DNA of 64,000 nucleotides from Notospermus geniculatus (Eukaryota > Nemertea > Pilidiophora > Heteronemertea > Lineidae), in NCBI GenBank assembly GCA_002633025.1, contig NMRB01000225.1, positions 147,587-211,586 of the forward strand. Direction: 5' to 3'. A program made the position numbers and the translations under genes. The notes below the pieces were generated by a model. That model saw nothing but the letters and a program-made list of their open reading frames with translations. It did not search any database and was not told where the DNA came from. Shown one piece after another: positions 26,001-35,261 of this stretch (position 1 is the stretch's first letter; each line of letters starts with the position of its first letter).

Positions 26001-29000
26001 GGTACTATTTGACAATGGGCGAACATCATTGACAAGAGGATTCCATGCATTGCTGTCCGGCGTACGCTTGGCGTCAACAGCGGATTTTGCTCACTTGCGA
26101 TCAGATCACTTGTGATATCGCCTAGGGTGCTACCAAAAATAGATAAGCGAGCGAACATGTCCACCATCAGCCAATAGGTGGATGAGAAAGTAACAAGAGC
26201 AACGCAAAGCGTGTGCAAATCCCACCGAACGAAAGTTGCGTTCATTGAAATGTTGCGAGCCAGAAGGGATATTCGAGTCACAAGTCACAGCATCAATGTC
26301 AAAGGTACTATCATGAGCAGACGGGAACTTTTGTGGTTTTTACATAGTGCCCCCTATAGGGCTGAAACATCGATTAAATTCCAAAAGCGTGCGATATATT
26401 ATGTACCCTTGCTAGACGCAACGTTCCCGGAACGCCGCGTAGCGGCGCCAATGCGCAGCACGCAGACAGCAGATGTGGAACACCGTCATCGTTTCGTTAT
26501 ATAGTTCTGGCAGCCGTGTCTAACTTCAGTGTACAATATCTCACATACGGTGTAATTTTTAGCACTTTCAACTGGTGGAATGAATATATGGTTGAATTAA
26601 TGGCCCACAATTAGAAATTTTTGGAAAATGAACTTAAAGGTAATTAATTAAGGAGGATTTTATGAAATTAAACCTGAGGTGATGGCGTCATAATTGACCG
26701 CAGTCGTCAAGTAGATGTATTCGCCCTGATGTCGCCAAGCACACCATAGTAACGTTGTGCATGATTATGACGTCATAATCAGGCTTCCTCCCGTCGTGCT
26801 CCAGTGCAGTTCTCCNGACGAAAAAATGCTCGATTCCAATTAATTAACTTGCCAATGAAGGATTCCTGTAACCTTAAACTGCGGATGATTTAAATGTCAA
26901 TTGGCCATTATCGTGCAATAAATCTCCTCGTTTGTGTCAGGGTGGAATATCTCAGAAAATTTTGATGAGTTTCAGATGTGCATCACTGAGCAGTCAATTC
27001 GCCCCAAAACAAGTTGTATAGCGGCAGAGTGCGTTGGTCTTATACCGTGATAGGATTCCCAGGTACCCATACGAGTCAAAATATCATACATTACGCTGCA
27101 CAATCGACCGGCCTTCCGCAACACGTACCATCTGCGTCACATGCAGCGTACATGTGCGTACCGTCCTCGTATCTTCCGCGGATGACATGCAGTGAAGATG
27201 TAATGTCATTCGCCTTTGGTGCGTGGACATCGTGCAGAAGATACGCCTGACGCACTCGTACATGTTGTACCATACGCAATGAATTGAAGCATACGTTTCG
27301 GCATACGTACACAGATGGTTCGCAGATAAAGGTAGGTCAACTGTGTTCCGTACTGTACATGTAACTATCTCACTGAATGACATCTCATAGAACTCGGACA
27401 AGAGCCTGACTACCCATCAATACATAATGCACCTCGTTTTTTCCGCAAACCCCACTTCACTCCCTGTACTCCTCTAATCACAGTCGTGTACAAAATTATA
27501 GCTTCAGTCTACCTCAAAGGGTTATAAACCAGGAAATGAGCATCATGTGGAAGACACACAAAACTGATTCCTGTTTAAATGTCAAAGGCGCTCACGTTCC
27601 ATCCAGCCTGGCATTTTGAAATATTCCCAGAGAGATAAAAATAAAATGATCTTTAGATATTTCTGCTTTCAATTGATTGATGAACCACAGAGCAGACTGT
27701 GCTCGGGAAGAACACACCATTTCTGTGTTTGAGATGTTGGCTTTGAAGGAAAATAGAAACGGTACAGCTGGGAAGAACGTACATTTTCTTCTCAAGGGCA
27801 AACCTAATGCCTTTTGTATCAGTACTTTTGGGTAGCTCCACTTGGAAAGACACACGTCAGAGAGATGCCGATGGGTGCCAAGAGAAAGCTGAGAATTGTA
27901 AAGAGATCGCCCCTGCACTGCTACCATACAAAGCCACTGGAACGTCTGGAGATCGAACCTGCCCACAACCGCATTGGCGGCAGGCTGTTGGTATAATATT
28001 GGGATGTTTCCATTGCACCACCCCACACCGACCACCCATGTATTGGATTTTTCTATCAGGGCCAAAAACAAGCATTTGGCCCTGCTTCATTCTCAAGGTA
28101 CATGTACACTCACGTTCCTCACTTGGAATTGGATGGGGTCATTTACTTGCCCATGCATGCAAAGGTTACGTCCTCTGCGATGGACGTAAAGAGCCAGGGA
28201 TAACCCACTCTATCCCACGAGGTTACGTCCTCTGCGATGGACGTAAAGAGCCAGGGATAACCCACTCTATCCCACGAGGTTACGTCCTCTGCGATGGACG
28301 TAAAGAGCCAGGGATAACCCACTCTATCCCACGATAAGGGATAATATTATACCAACACCCTTGCTCATCGTGGAAAACTGAGTGGTCATGATAAATCACG
28401 GTCGACATTGGCTGAAAAAACGCCTGAAATCATTTGATCACGGGTCATGCCTTTGGTCTAAAAATCTTATTACCATCAGGGTGGTAATCAAAATTGCCAA
28501 TTTTCCCGAGATGTATGTTCCATTTGATTGCCTGCAGCAGGCATGGTTGATGGTGTATTGGATTATGGATTCCATGCGTGAGTGGGATGCTGACCAACCT
28601 CATTTGCTACATCGTTGATCCACTTTGCTTCTCAAACCTATTCTTCATCCATTTATTTGAAGTGGATATAGGGTTCTATTTCAATGGTTCTAGGGTAGCT
28701 CGACATAACTTGAAATAGGAGAGAGCTCTTGGGTAGTTTGACATAATTTAGAATAGGAGAGACCTCTAGAGTAGCTCAACATAACTTGGAATAGGAGAGA
28801 GCTCTAGGGTAGCTCGGCATAACTTGGACTGGACTGGGAGAGCTATAGGGTAGCTCAACATAACTTAGAGTAGGAGAGAACTCTAGAGCTAGCTCGACAT
28901 AACATGGAATAGAAATGAATCATCCACCCACACTCTGCTGGCTTTGTTATCGAACCGTCATATCTGGTACAATTTGTAGATGATCCAAGATCCCCATCAG

Positions 29001-32000
29001 AGACTGGGTTTAGTCTTTCACCTGATGATGCAGACATGGCACAGGAAGTTGGAACAATACCAGTCTGGACCAATCAACAGGCGGCAATCGGACACCTTGC
29101 TTTCGGACCAAAATGCCATTCGTTGAAAGCCAATGACGTAGCCCTCGTAGATGCATATGCTGTGTTTTGTGGACTAGGAGAGTCACAACAAGGACTCTTC
29201 TGTCTTCTGAGACAAGACATACATGTACCAACATTCATGACATTATCGAAAGATAACCCGCAGTATCGTTCGACTCATATCATCGAGTTTAGTAGTCCAT
29301 ATCATCAGAGCACCACACAGTCTGGTCAGTGCGGTTGCACCTATATCTGGAGAACCTCGGGTCATTTACGATCACACCCCTCCGAAACAAGTGCGAAGAG
29401 AGGAGCGGTCCCCCATGAAGACCCTGGGTGCAAGGAGGGTTGCATCAAGCAGCAATGTCATGATGTTGACCTAGGCCTACATGTACATGTTATGTATGGA
29501 CATCGAATTAATCACCTGTTGGATTCATATACATGTAAAAGATGAATGATGTTAAAATTCTTACGACCAAGATGGACAGAGCCAATCTTATCAGGTGGCA
29601 GCAATAACCAGCCATGCCAGAGGGGCTTCCAGGCTACCCACAGGGGCGATCATTCAATCTTCTAGTTTCACGATTTGATTTAAGGAGTAGCTCAGCAGGC
29701 CAGCAGCTGTCAATCAGTTGACCAATAGAGGCTATGCACTGACGTCATAAAATGACGTCATCAATGGGTATGACGCGACGCTGGATGGAACTGCGCAGGC
29801 AAAAACCGTCAAAAGCGCTGCACAGTTCCATCCAACATGGTGTCACGCTGGCTGATGACGTCACGTGCATAGCCTCTATAGGAGTCACTGCGGCACAATT
29901 CAATGCCTAGCGGACCCATTCATGGTTGACTGAGCACCAACCAAGAGAGTTTTCTGTATTTGTCCACTAACTTTGTTGCCGTCTTTTGGCGATAAGCGCG
30001 GCTGATTTTTGGACTACTCCTATTGAAATCTGCATTTTGTTGTGAGTTGTGGAATCTACACAAATATTATGAGTGACAAAATAATCAAGTTTTGATTTGG
30101 ATGTTTCAAGTATTTGAGTTGTAATCTCTGATTAGAGGACACCTGTGATACTAGTGCTGTAACCTATATTGCGCAGTTCTGATAATTCTCCTCAATGGGA
30201 CCATCATATCACAAACGACCCACACCAATAAATCGATAATTTGAAATTATCGTCCAATACCCAATAATAACTATTAGTGCAGACACTCATCGATCAATGA
30301 TAACCAACTTTACTGACAAATTTTGCTTTGCTTTGAATAGAACAAAATCCGATAAAAAAAGTGTATTTTAAGGTGAAGTGATTTTGTACATCGGGTGGGT
30401 GGGTTCTGATCAAACAAAACTACATCGCAATAAAACTTGTCCAAAAAAGGTGTTGTTTTTGTTCAACTTGTTTGACTTAAAAATCACAGTCGTAACTCTG
30501 AAAACATCAATCTGAATCGGTGCAATCTGGTAGATTATCTAGCATTCTTAATTTTGGAATGTTCCATGCTTTTTGAGCTTGCTCGTGGTTATGGAACATG
30601 GCTCATAAAAAATGAACCACAAATTCAGACTTCAAAGGAAAGATCGTGTGAACTTCTTCGAGAATGACATGTTCCCAGCAGAAGTCAGGTGAGGCCAAAA
30701 TTTTCAAAAGCAAGCAAACGGGTCAATGACCATTACGGGCAAAACCCACACACCAAAATAAACAGAAAGTATTGATCAAGTACATGTAGGCCTAGGAAAT
30801 GATCGTGTCGCAATGTCCTCCTACACAAAAGTCATTTGAAATCGTATGTATCATTCAATAGTTGAATCATTCTTGAACTCTAAATGAACTCTGGCAGCAG
30901 ACACGCCAAGCGTTTTTCCTAACAGCGCTCCACCTTGTCAGAATCTTCTCTTGTGCACTGGAGTTATGGCTCTCATTGGGCAATTTACCATTCTGGGATG
31001 CCGTAGGACTTGTGCGAACACTTACGCTGCGACTGATCCAGGGGTTGTAGCCAATCGGAGTCATTACATGTAACTTCGTCACATGATTTTATGACCATGG
31101 TGGTTGAAAATCACCACCTTGCTTAGATCGCACCAACAGTCTATAACAGTCTACGATGAGACAGGGGCTGCATTCCAAAGTGTGCACAGACTGTAAAATC
31201 GAAGAACTTACCTCCCCATCAGAATCAGAATTCTGTTTCATCCTTTCGATAACGCCCTCCGATTTCAATTTCGAAAGCCAGATTTTCCTGCGGTAGTGTT
31301 GATGGCTATGACATGTATGAGACATAATTCGTTGGTCATCGATTTGGCTAAATGTTGTGTTGTATTATGTTTTGGTCTTCAATTTCTCCCAACTTCAAAA
31401 TTAATCCAGTCACTGGTGTCAATATAATACCACAACAGTATTAAATAAAATTCTTTTATCTGTAGCAATCTAATGGTTAGCTTTCAGTAGATGGAAAGAA
31501 CCAGCCCACAGTTTATCAAACCAAAACCGAAGAAGTGAAATTCGGGAATATCCAGATGACACAGGACTATTTCCAGACACTTTGAATCCAAATCATAAGA
31601 CTAAGACTTTTATATTGAATTATGACGCAGGCTTGCGGTACAGATGCTGACCTTCACGTGCACATGTACCGATCAAGAATAACCAGCAGTGAGTCACATG
31701 GGCCTACCAACCGCCGCCTCCGATTCGAATCCAAGTCAATGCACATTCCTCACTGCTTGATTGTCCCGAATAGTTGTAACCAGAAACTTCCTTCCCCTAA
31801 ATATACCTACAGGCCTAGGATGAGGTCATCTCTTTTTGGAAAAGTTCTTTGACATTCAAACAAGAGCCATCCACCTTATTGACTTATAGGTGTTCAACCT
31901 ACTTTCACAACTTTTTGCTGCAGTACTACATGTTCTTTCTTCTTGTAATTCATTGACTTTCAATTTACATTAAACAGGTATTGGGTTTTCCAATATCCAA

Positions 32001-34943
32001 AGATACAGTGCTTTACATAACATCCTGATTTCAACTACTTTGTGCCTTGTCTAATTGGTTGAATCACCAGGATATGCAACAATTTCACCCTACAGGTGCA
32101 CTCAAATTACTTCTGAGAAATCAAATGGGCAGCGAATTCTACAGAATTGCAGCCAAAATAGCCTGATGTTCCACCTGCCAAAAATAGAGCTTGTGCAGTG
32201 GCTTATTATGATGTCACTTTTGATTGGTGGTCCACCATGCTGACGTCGAGGACAAAGTGCGCCACGTGGGTCGACGACGTAATTTGACGATTCCGATGCG
32301 ACGCCACAATAATAGTCGGTGAATTCTGTTGCTTCGAAGGTCGTGTGTCGTTTGCGGATGCTTCACTGAAATGGTCGCAGGCAACCATTCATGCCATTGC
32401 GTGCGAGGTCGCTCACCGACCAAACTTCCGATGTCGTGGTCGCCAGTCTCGTCGGTGGTCGCATGATTTTGGTCGCAGGTGCACGCCATAAACATTATTA
32501 CAGTGGTAAAACAAAGGACTGTGCCGTGGGGAAGACACCACCACCGGTGCCTGGACAGCAAAAAATAACTTGGGTAGAAATATTAGGATCAAGGACTGCA
32601 CCCTCGTGACTTTTTATCCCACAGAACGCAATTGATCTCTGGATCACCACCCACTCATTCCCAACCAGGAGATCCGAACAATGATACATTATTGATCCTG
32701 AATTATTGATTATTCCTCAAGCGAGCTACAATGTTGCGTTGTGTGTGATGAAGGCAGAGAACCGACTCCTTATGACTCTTAAGAAGAGATGTTACAAGCA
32801 TTCTTATGACTTTTGGTCCGTGGTCCAAGAGTCATTGTGTGTATGATTATGTGGGGCAAATCTAGACATGATAGATACACTTTTAGTGGCGCAAGTTGGC
32901 TCTCAATGGGCAGCTCACCAAAGAAAACTTTAGAATGGACAATCATTTGTGCCACTGGTGTCAGCATAATCCGTAAAGGCGCCGTTCCACGTGACAGTTT
33001 TCTATCAAAAGTTTGCTGTCAGATAGTCAATTATTGCTCTCAGACAGCAATAACTGCTGTCACACAGTACTGTATAGCAATTATTGCTGTCTTAGAGCAA
33101 TAACTGACTATCTGACAGCAAACTTTCGACAGAAAACTGTCACGTGGAACGGCGCCTTAAGAAACAAACAATGGTGATTTGCCCGTTCGGAGCCAACTCG
33201 CACGAGAAAACTCTAAGCATGTTAAGCATCAGTCATAATTCACGTACATGTACACTGTATGTATGACTGAATCATGCCTGGTTCAGATGAGATTTTCACA
33301 TACTTGCCACATGTGCATTACACCATACGCGTCTACAATGTACACTTACATGTACCTCCTTGTCCTATCTGTACTCAGGCATGTCAGGGTCAGTGCATTC
33401 AGACAACAATTTTTGGGAAAATGCTCAATCTAATCTAATTTGAAACGTTTTCCCATAAGGCTACTGTCACTGTCAGTCAAAGCCATTCACTGGCACACTG
33501 GCATTTGACTATTTAGGCTAACAACGAATTTACAGAGAAAAACTTCTCCAGGTTGTCATGCCCTGGATGAAATCAATCATAACATGGACCAGTGCCCTAC
33601 ATAAACTTTCCAAAATGATTTCAAATCGATCATAGACTGATAGAAATCCATATCACCTGTACAAGAGATGCGATTTTAAGGTCAATTGAAAGGCATATCG
33701 AATGAGACAAGTAAACATCAATCATATCATGATTTAGTTTTCATGACTAATTTCTAAATGAAATCTGCAAGTACAACACAACCTGCGGGTCATGGGTGAT
33801 TCAAATTTGGACCGAGAGTACGTGAAGTAAATATATACGTGACAATTACTACAAAGCCACTCATGGGCTACAAAGATCACAAAAAAGCAAATCAATGAAC
33901 TTACATGTACTGAGCAGATTAAAAAAAGTTTGATTTATCTACTTTCTTTACTGAGTCATGAGTTTCAGAGAAACTGGACGAGAAAACACTTCTGAAACTG
34001 ACAATACAACAACACTGCCATGCACAAAACCAAAAATATAACACCATGGTCAGTGGTGTTATAACTGTGGTCGCGGAGTTATGCCGGAGTGGACCCATTT
34101 TGCTATTACCATATCACTTGGTCATGCCGTGTCCTACGATTAGTTCTGGCGAATTGGGGTTGGCTCTGTGAACTGAAATTGTGGTGTGGGTGGATCCAGG
34201 TTTCTATTACATGATGTAAGGCTACGCCTGCGGGTTAAAAGTAGGCCTACAGAACCACCCCCATTCCGGCATAACTCCGCGACCACAGCATTTTCAACGA
34301 AACCATGGTACACAACAAACAGATGGCAATGGCGATGGATGATACCTACCTGATGTTCTTCAACAGCCTGGAACACATGACACACGGAATGATGCGCGGC
34401 AGCACTCACTTTCGTCAGGTAGGCAAAACACGTAGGATCCACATGTGTCCGTGCAAATCGTGACAAGCTCTGCAGTTTATGCTCGAACAAAACATTGTTT
34501 CTGTCCATGCGCACCCCTCGTAAAGTGAATTTCAAAATCTCCAATCTGATAGGTTGGCAGTCGTTTCTGTGCTTGACTTCCGCCATGACCCACGGCAACA
34601 TCGGCTGCGTGTATCGGCGATCGAGGTCCAAATGTCCGAGATAATTGACATCAAACTTCTTCGATTCTTGCGTCAAAGCTGGGCTTGGATCAAATGGATC
34701 ATCCGTGCTCTCAGTCTGCGCTGCAGGCACGGTGATGACAGCATCACCACTGGGAACGACAGGCTTAGCGTCATTTTGTATGTTTTGGTTTTCCTCGGTT
34801 TGTTTCAGTCCACTTTCTGCATGTGCATGTTCTGGAGCAGCAGCAGCAGCAGCAGCCATGCTGTCAGCTGGACTTGTGTCAGACTCACTTTCAACAGAGC
34901 TCACACCACTGTCTTGGGATATTTTTACCCTTTCAAACTCCAT
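5081..34943 (-). CDS. TBC1D4: TBC1D1/TBC1D4 (AS160)-type Rab GTPase-activating protein, 5' part of gene
   Basis: Cytosolic Rab-GAP regulating vesicle traffic; the vertebrate relatives are Akt/AMPK targets controlling GLUT4 vesicles. Six coding exons, read right to left, join in phase with GT/AG borders: 34943-34350, 9084-8341, 7702-7601, 6702-6576, 6307-6216, 5209-5081 (596 residues). Residues about 96-215 form a first PTB domain (FDVNYLGHLDLDRR, PMLPWVMAEV, FEHKLQSLSRF, CHVFQAVEEHQ then VPE across the intron). Residues 240-268 (FFEVLYTGKVSVPNKKAP) and about 424-505 (VMLFQIGDDEVCLIS, FKDISFCSQ, EHFGFISRD, CYVFQCATESV) form a second PTB domain split by a Ser-rich insert, as in vertebrates. CELCPMHQLNKLC and RVCEARQNEHVHL follow. 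The start is the first ATG of the open first exon. The Akt-site region and the TBC catalytic domain are not seen and should lie left of base 1. Family assigned by remembered similarity; whether it is TBC1D1, TBC1D4 or the ancestral single gene is open. Confidence 0.92.
5351..6093. mobile_element. TTAA-flanked non-autonomous DNA transposon, family 1
   Basis: Perfect 21-bp ends TTAAAGTGGTCCTAAACCGCC and its complement. TTAA at both extremes suggests piggyBac-type targeting. 743 bp, no transposase. Lies in the intron between Rab-GAP exons 5 and 6. Confidence 0.8.
6890..7177. mobile_element. TTAA-flanked MITE, family 2, complete copy
   Basis: Ends TTAAAGGACCACTGTATTGC and complement (one mismatch). 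288 bp, GC-rich core with GGCGCCACCGG. In the intron between Rab-GAP exons 3 and 4. A truncated copy lies at 11829-12010. Confidence 0.75.
7419..7593 (-). repeat. GGATCCGCGCCTG dispersed repeat, copy 2
   Basis: Reverse of copy 1. Its right end (GGATCCGTCCCTG) lies 7 bp from the last base of Rab-GAP exon 3 (7601), directly beside the splice donor. Confidence 0.7.
7738..8114. repeat. Two-copy tandem duplication, about 190 bp each
   Basis: TATTCAAGGTCAATAATACC … AAGACAGGGATGCTAG occurs at 7738-7931 and again at 7932-8114, diverged by substitutions. Intron between Rab-GAP exons 2 and 3. Confidence 0.8.
9405..9643. mobile_element. GATATCGCAAGCGA MITE, copy 1
   Basis: Ends GCCAGCAGCACACTTGGTG and GCCTGGTGTGCTGCTGGC. 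239 bp, in the Rab-GAP intron 1. Confidence 0.7.
10007..10237. mobile_element. GTGACCCTCC MITE, copy 1
   Basis: Ends GTGACCCTCCACAGCAA and complement, flanked by ATTT on both sides. 231 bp. Further copies at 45285, 45715 and, diverged, 36665. Confidence 0.75.
10271..10491. mobile_element. GATATCGCAAGCGA MITE, copy 2
   Basis: Ends GCCAGTAGCACACCAGGCGA and complement-like TCGCCTGGTGTGGTGCTGGC; the best preserved of the three copies. 221 bp. Confidence 0.75.
11590..11692. repeat. Inverted duplication inside the tandem array
   Basis: Arms CCTCTCATTCCACA … CTTGGCAGATCGAAG and the complementary CTTCGATCTGCCAAG … TGGAATGAGAGG around a GTTGTTGCTG/CAGCAGCAAC tip. Confidence 0.75.
11829..12010. mobile_element. 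TTAA MITE, family 2, left-truncated copy
   Basis: Shares GACAGCCGGCGCCACCG, the AATAGAGGTCTCCC segment and the right end CTGTGGTCCTTTAA with the element at 6890-7177. It interrupts the 110-bp tandem array. Confidence 0.7.
12541..13041 (+). repeat. About 500-bp direct repeat, copy 1
   Basis: Near-identical to 18336-18837, same orientation; the few differences include single-base indels. It ends exactly where the LINE 3' end begins. It could be a pseudo-LTR of a tandem Penelope-like insertion or an unrelated element in two copies. Confidence 0.85.
13268..14023 (-). pseudogene. LINE ORF2, reverse transcriptase
   Basis: RT motifs in order: ILPIPKNKRKS, DNYRGIALSSILGKLLDYI, MLLDASKAFDRI, NGIKQGGVLSPLLFCVYI, FAYADDIVILSPT (catalytic YADD). 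After EEYHV the frame jumps directly to what looks like the ORF2 C-terminus (FNQAELEDFINIL then TAG near 13213), so the thumb and downstream region are deleted. Confidence 0.85.
14089..15273 (-). pseudogene. LINE ORF2, endonuclease C-terminal half and linker
   Basis: 394-codon frame. VLGGDFNVDLS, STIDHFIVSS and NHSDHSPAVL are the N-D, D-H and S-D-H catalytic motifs of APE-type endonuclease. The following 250 residues are the usual linker before the reverse transcriptase. Ends at a frameshift near 14.09 kb. Confidence 0.8.
15278..15664 (-). pseudogene. LINE ORF2, N-terminal endonuclease part
   Basis: Starts at the TAATG junction. FVFLQEHWQ holds the catalytic Glu of the APE-like endonuclease fold, followed by GGVAIIWRRD. 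Broken by a frameshift at about 15280-15300, in an A-rich run, from the next block. Confidence 0.75.
15664..16374 (-). pseudogene. LINE ORF1 (RG-rich, RRM-like)
   Basis: 237-codon frame with a GRGRGRGRG tract, an Arg/Glu-rich middle and a C-terminal RRM-like fold (RDLFVFRVDKSTDDGDLENF). It is an RNA-binding ORF1 protein expected to coat LINE RNA. Its stop overlaps the ORF2 start as TAATG, the classical termination-reinitiation arrangement. The N-terminal cysteine-rich part is in another frame just upstream. Confidence 0.7.
16380..16500 (-). pseudogene. Cysteine-rich N-terminal part of LINE ORF1, out of frame
   Basis: Frame reading ENCSGCYKLLRNGELRTEDF … YTCFVCDYRQC, with a C-x2-C … C-x2-C pattern like the PHD-type fingers found in some LINE ORF1 proteins. 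It runs into the main ORF1 region in a different frame, implying a frameshift near 16380. Confidence 0.5.
17307..17785. mobile_element. 479-bp insertion in the PLE with 9-bp target duplication
   Basis: GTTGTTAGC occurs at 17298-17306 and 17786-17794. Removing the insert and one copy restores the PLE frame across the conserved LDV-SLYPSI junction. Ends are CAAA … TTTG with little further inverted repeat. It contains an ATT microsatellite (about 17580-17597). A 9-bp duplication fits a Mutator- or Merlin-like MITE, but the family is not determined. Confidence 0.75.
18173..18297. mobile_element. 125-bp foldback MITE, copy 1
   Basis: Near-palindrome: GCCGACCGAATCGAAACTCC at the left end and its complement at the right end, arms about 55 bp. 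Flanked by CCTGG on both sides (18168-18172 and 18298-18302). Excision restores the PLE reading FTW-DV. A second copy of the same length lies at 43715-43839. Confidence 0.75.
18336..18837 (+). repeat. About 500-bp direct repeat, copy 2
   Basis: Begins immediately after the PLE NFLD motif with AGGCATTCCTATATATAG and ends ACCGAGGGGTAATAT. Near-identical to 12541-13041. The inter-copy segment (13042-18335) holds the LINE and PLE. Confidence 0.85.
18873..19149. repeat. CAGGCACGGATCCAG … GGATCTGCGCCTG repeat, copy 1
   Basis: Shares CCCAGAAAATTTTGAAATCTAGAAGGCC with 21984-22242 and the ends CAGG-CGGATCC / ATCTGCGCCTG. A poly-G/poly-C stem lies near the right end. Confidence 0.65.
19711..20008 (+). 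mobile_element. tRNA-derived SINE, copy 1
   Basis: Pol III A box (TGGTGTAGTGG) and B box (GGTTCGAATCC) in a tRNA-like head, then a unique body (GGTACCGGTCGGAAATGCTCG) and the end AAACCCAAACTTTTTAAACTT. Same family at 38649 (+) and 57912 (-). Confidence 0.85.
21984..22242. repeat. CAGGGGCGGATCCAG … AATCTGCGCCTG repeat, copy 2
   Basis: Related to 18873-19149 (CCCAGAAAATTTTGAAAACT block, AGAAGGCCGT). Contains a 10-G run at 22201. Confidence 0.65.
22913..23010. repeat. Short degenerate tandem repeat ACAATTCGTCCC
   Basis: Five to six spaced copies of (A)CAATTCGTCC with about 17-bp period. Confidence 0.7.
24486..24790. repeat. Dispersed about 300-bp repeat, copy 1
   Basis: Shares CCGTCCTCGTATCTTCC, GTGGACATC(A/G)(C/T)GCAGAAGA and GATAAAGGTAGGTCA with 27104-27415, same orientation. 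Confidence 0.65.
25907..26133. mobile_element. GATATCGCAAGCGA MITE, copy 3
   Basis: GCCAGCATCACACCAGGTGA at the left; TGATATCGCCTAGGGTGCT at the right. More diverged. 227 bp. Confidence 0.7.
27104..27415. repeat. Dispersed about 300-bp repeat, copy 2
   Basis: See copy 1 at 24486. Similar minus-strand ORFs in both copies follow from the shared sequence. Confidence 0.65.
28164..28334. repeat. Three identical 57-bp tandem units
   Basis: GGTTACGTCCTCTGCGATGG … TCTATCCCACGA repeated at 28164, 28221 and 28278 without visible differences. 57 is a multiple of 3, so one frame stays open, but nothing else supports coding. Confidence 0.9.
28690..28916. repeat. About six 40-bp tandem units
   Basis: Degenerate GGGTAGCTCGACATAACTTG-AATAGGAGAGAGCTCTA units. 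Confidence 0.8.
29725..29880. mobile_element. MITE with GAGGCTATGCAC ends
   Basis: ATAGAGGCTATGCAC and its complement bound 156 bp; inner arms share TGACGTCAT and TGGATGGAACTG. TA borders are compatible with Tc1/mariner-type targeting. Confidence 0.65.
29881..32976. other. Intronic stretch, mostly unassigned
   Basis: Contains the candidate alternative exon at 31212-31287. Otherwise no feature I can support. Confidence 0.5.
31212..31287 (-). other. Candidate alternative first exon of the Rab-GAP gene
   Basis: A 76-bp minus-strand segment with a good acceptor (CTACCGCAG) and a strong donor (GAG|GTAAGT), in the 25-kb first intron. One frame is open; it contains an ATG at 31241 giving MKQNSDSDGE and ends in phase 0, exactly the phase with which the 9084-8341 exon begins. 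It is not a simple cassette, because 76 is not a multiple of 3, so the likely role would be an alternative start that skips PTB1. Splice consensus and phase are seen; use is inferred. Confidence 0.3.
32977..33157. mobile_element. Palindromic MITE with TAA duplication (Harbinger-like)
   Basis: Almost a full hairpin: AGGCGCCGTTCCACGTGACA at the left and its complement at the right, with repeats of TTGCTGTC in the stem. TAA on both sides (32974-32976 and 33158-33160). 181 bp. Confidence 0.75.
34836..34858 (-). repeat. Trinucleotide repeat coding a polyalanine tract
   Basis: A short CAG/GCA-type repeat inside the first coding exon of the Rab-GAP gene, read on the minus strand as about eight consecutive Ala codons (residues 29-36), in a low-complexity N-terminal tail before PTB1. 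Likely length-polymorphic. Confidence 0.8.
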
Positions 34944-35261
34944 ATTATCTCACAACACTAGTTTTGCTCAAATAAAAGTTTATTGCCACTTTTAAATCGG
35001 TTAAAATGATAGAAAACTTTGAAGACATGCTTCTCTCATCTCCCATTCTGTGGACCATGTACATTATGTACATGATGTATACAAAATGTACACAGATCCA
35101 TCACTTCCGGTAAATACTTCACTCTGATTGGCTATTTCCGATGTAAACATAAAGCGCCCTCTACAATACGGAAGTTGCACGTGCTTGTGCTATTAGCAGA
35201 ATAATTTTCCACAAAAACCTTGTTTTCTTCGTGATTTTTAGATCTTTTTGTCAAAAAATAC
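34944..35261. promoter_or_regulatory. Bidirectional promoter between the Rab-GAP gene and NCDN
   Basis: Only 318 bp separate the two divergent start codons. The interval has no TATA box in an obvious position but has a CACTTCCGG ETS-like site (about 35103-35110), an inverted CCAAT box (ATTGG, 35127-35131), a second ETS-like site (ACGGAAGT, 35168-35175) and a CACGTG E-box (35178-35183). ETS, CCAAT and E-box sites are typical of housekeeping bidirectional promoters. The sites are seen; activity is inferred. Confidence 0.7.

Larger units (their letters stand above)
9085..34349 (-). other. 25.3-kb first intron of the Rab-GAP gene
   Basis: The exon ending at 34350 (…EEHQ) joins in phase 0 to the exon starting at 9084 (VPEL…), splitting the first PTB domain near its C-terminal helix. 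No host coding sequence of confidence was found between them, apart from the candidate exon at 31212-31287. The intron carries the LINE, the Penelope-like element, the tandem arrays and most of the MITEs listed separately. Confidence 0.85.

Noticed and set aside
27807-28337. A 176-codon plus-strand ORF ending in a 19-residue repeat
   Set aside because: Its length comes from the 57-bp tandem units; no splice, start-context or family support.
29036-29545. A 169-codon plus-strand ORF with several Cys and His residues
   Set aside because: No recognisable domain, overlaps unrelated repeats, and composition is not convincingly coding; probably chance.
34140-34349. Continuation of the first Rab-GAP exon to a stop at 34140
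   Set aside because: Similarity to the PTB domain stops at EEHQ, where there is a good donor and the 9084 exon continues the family sequence in phase.
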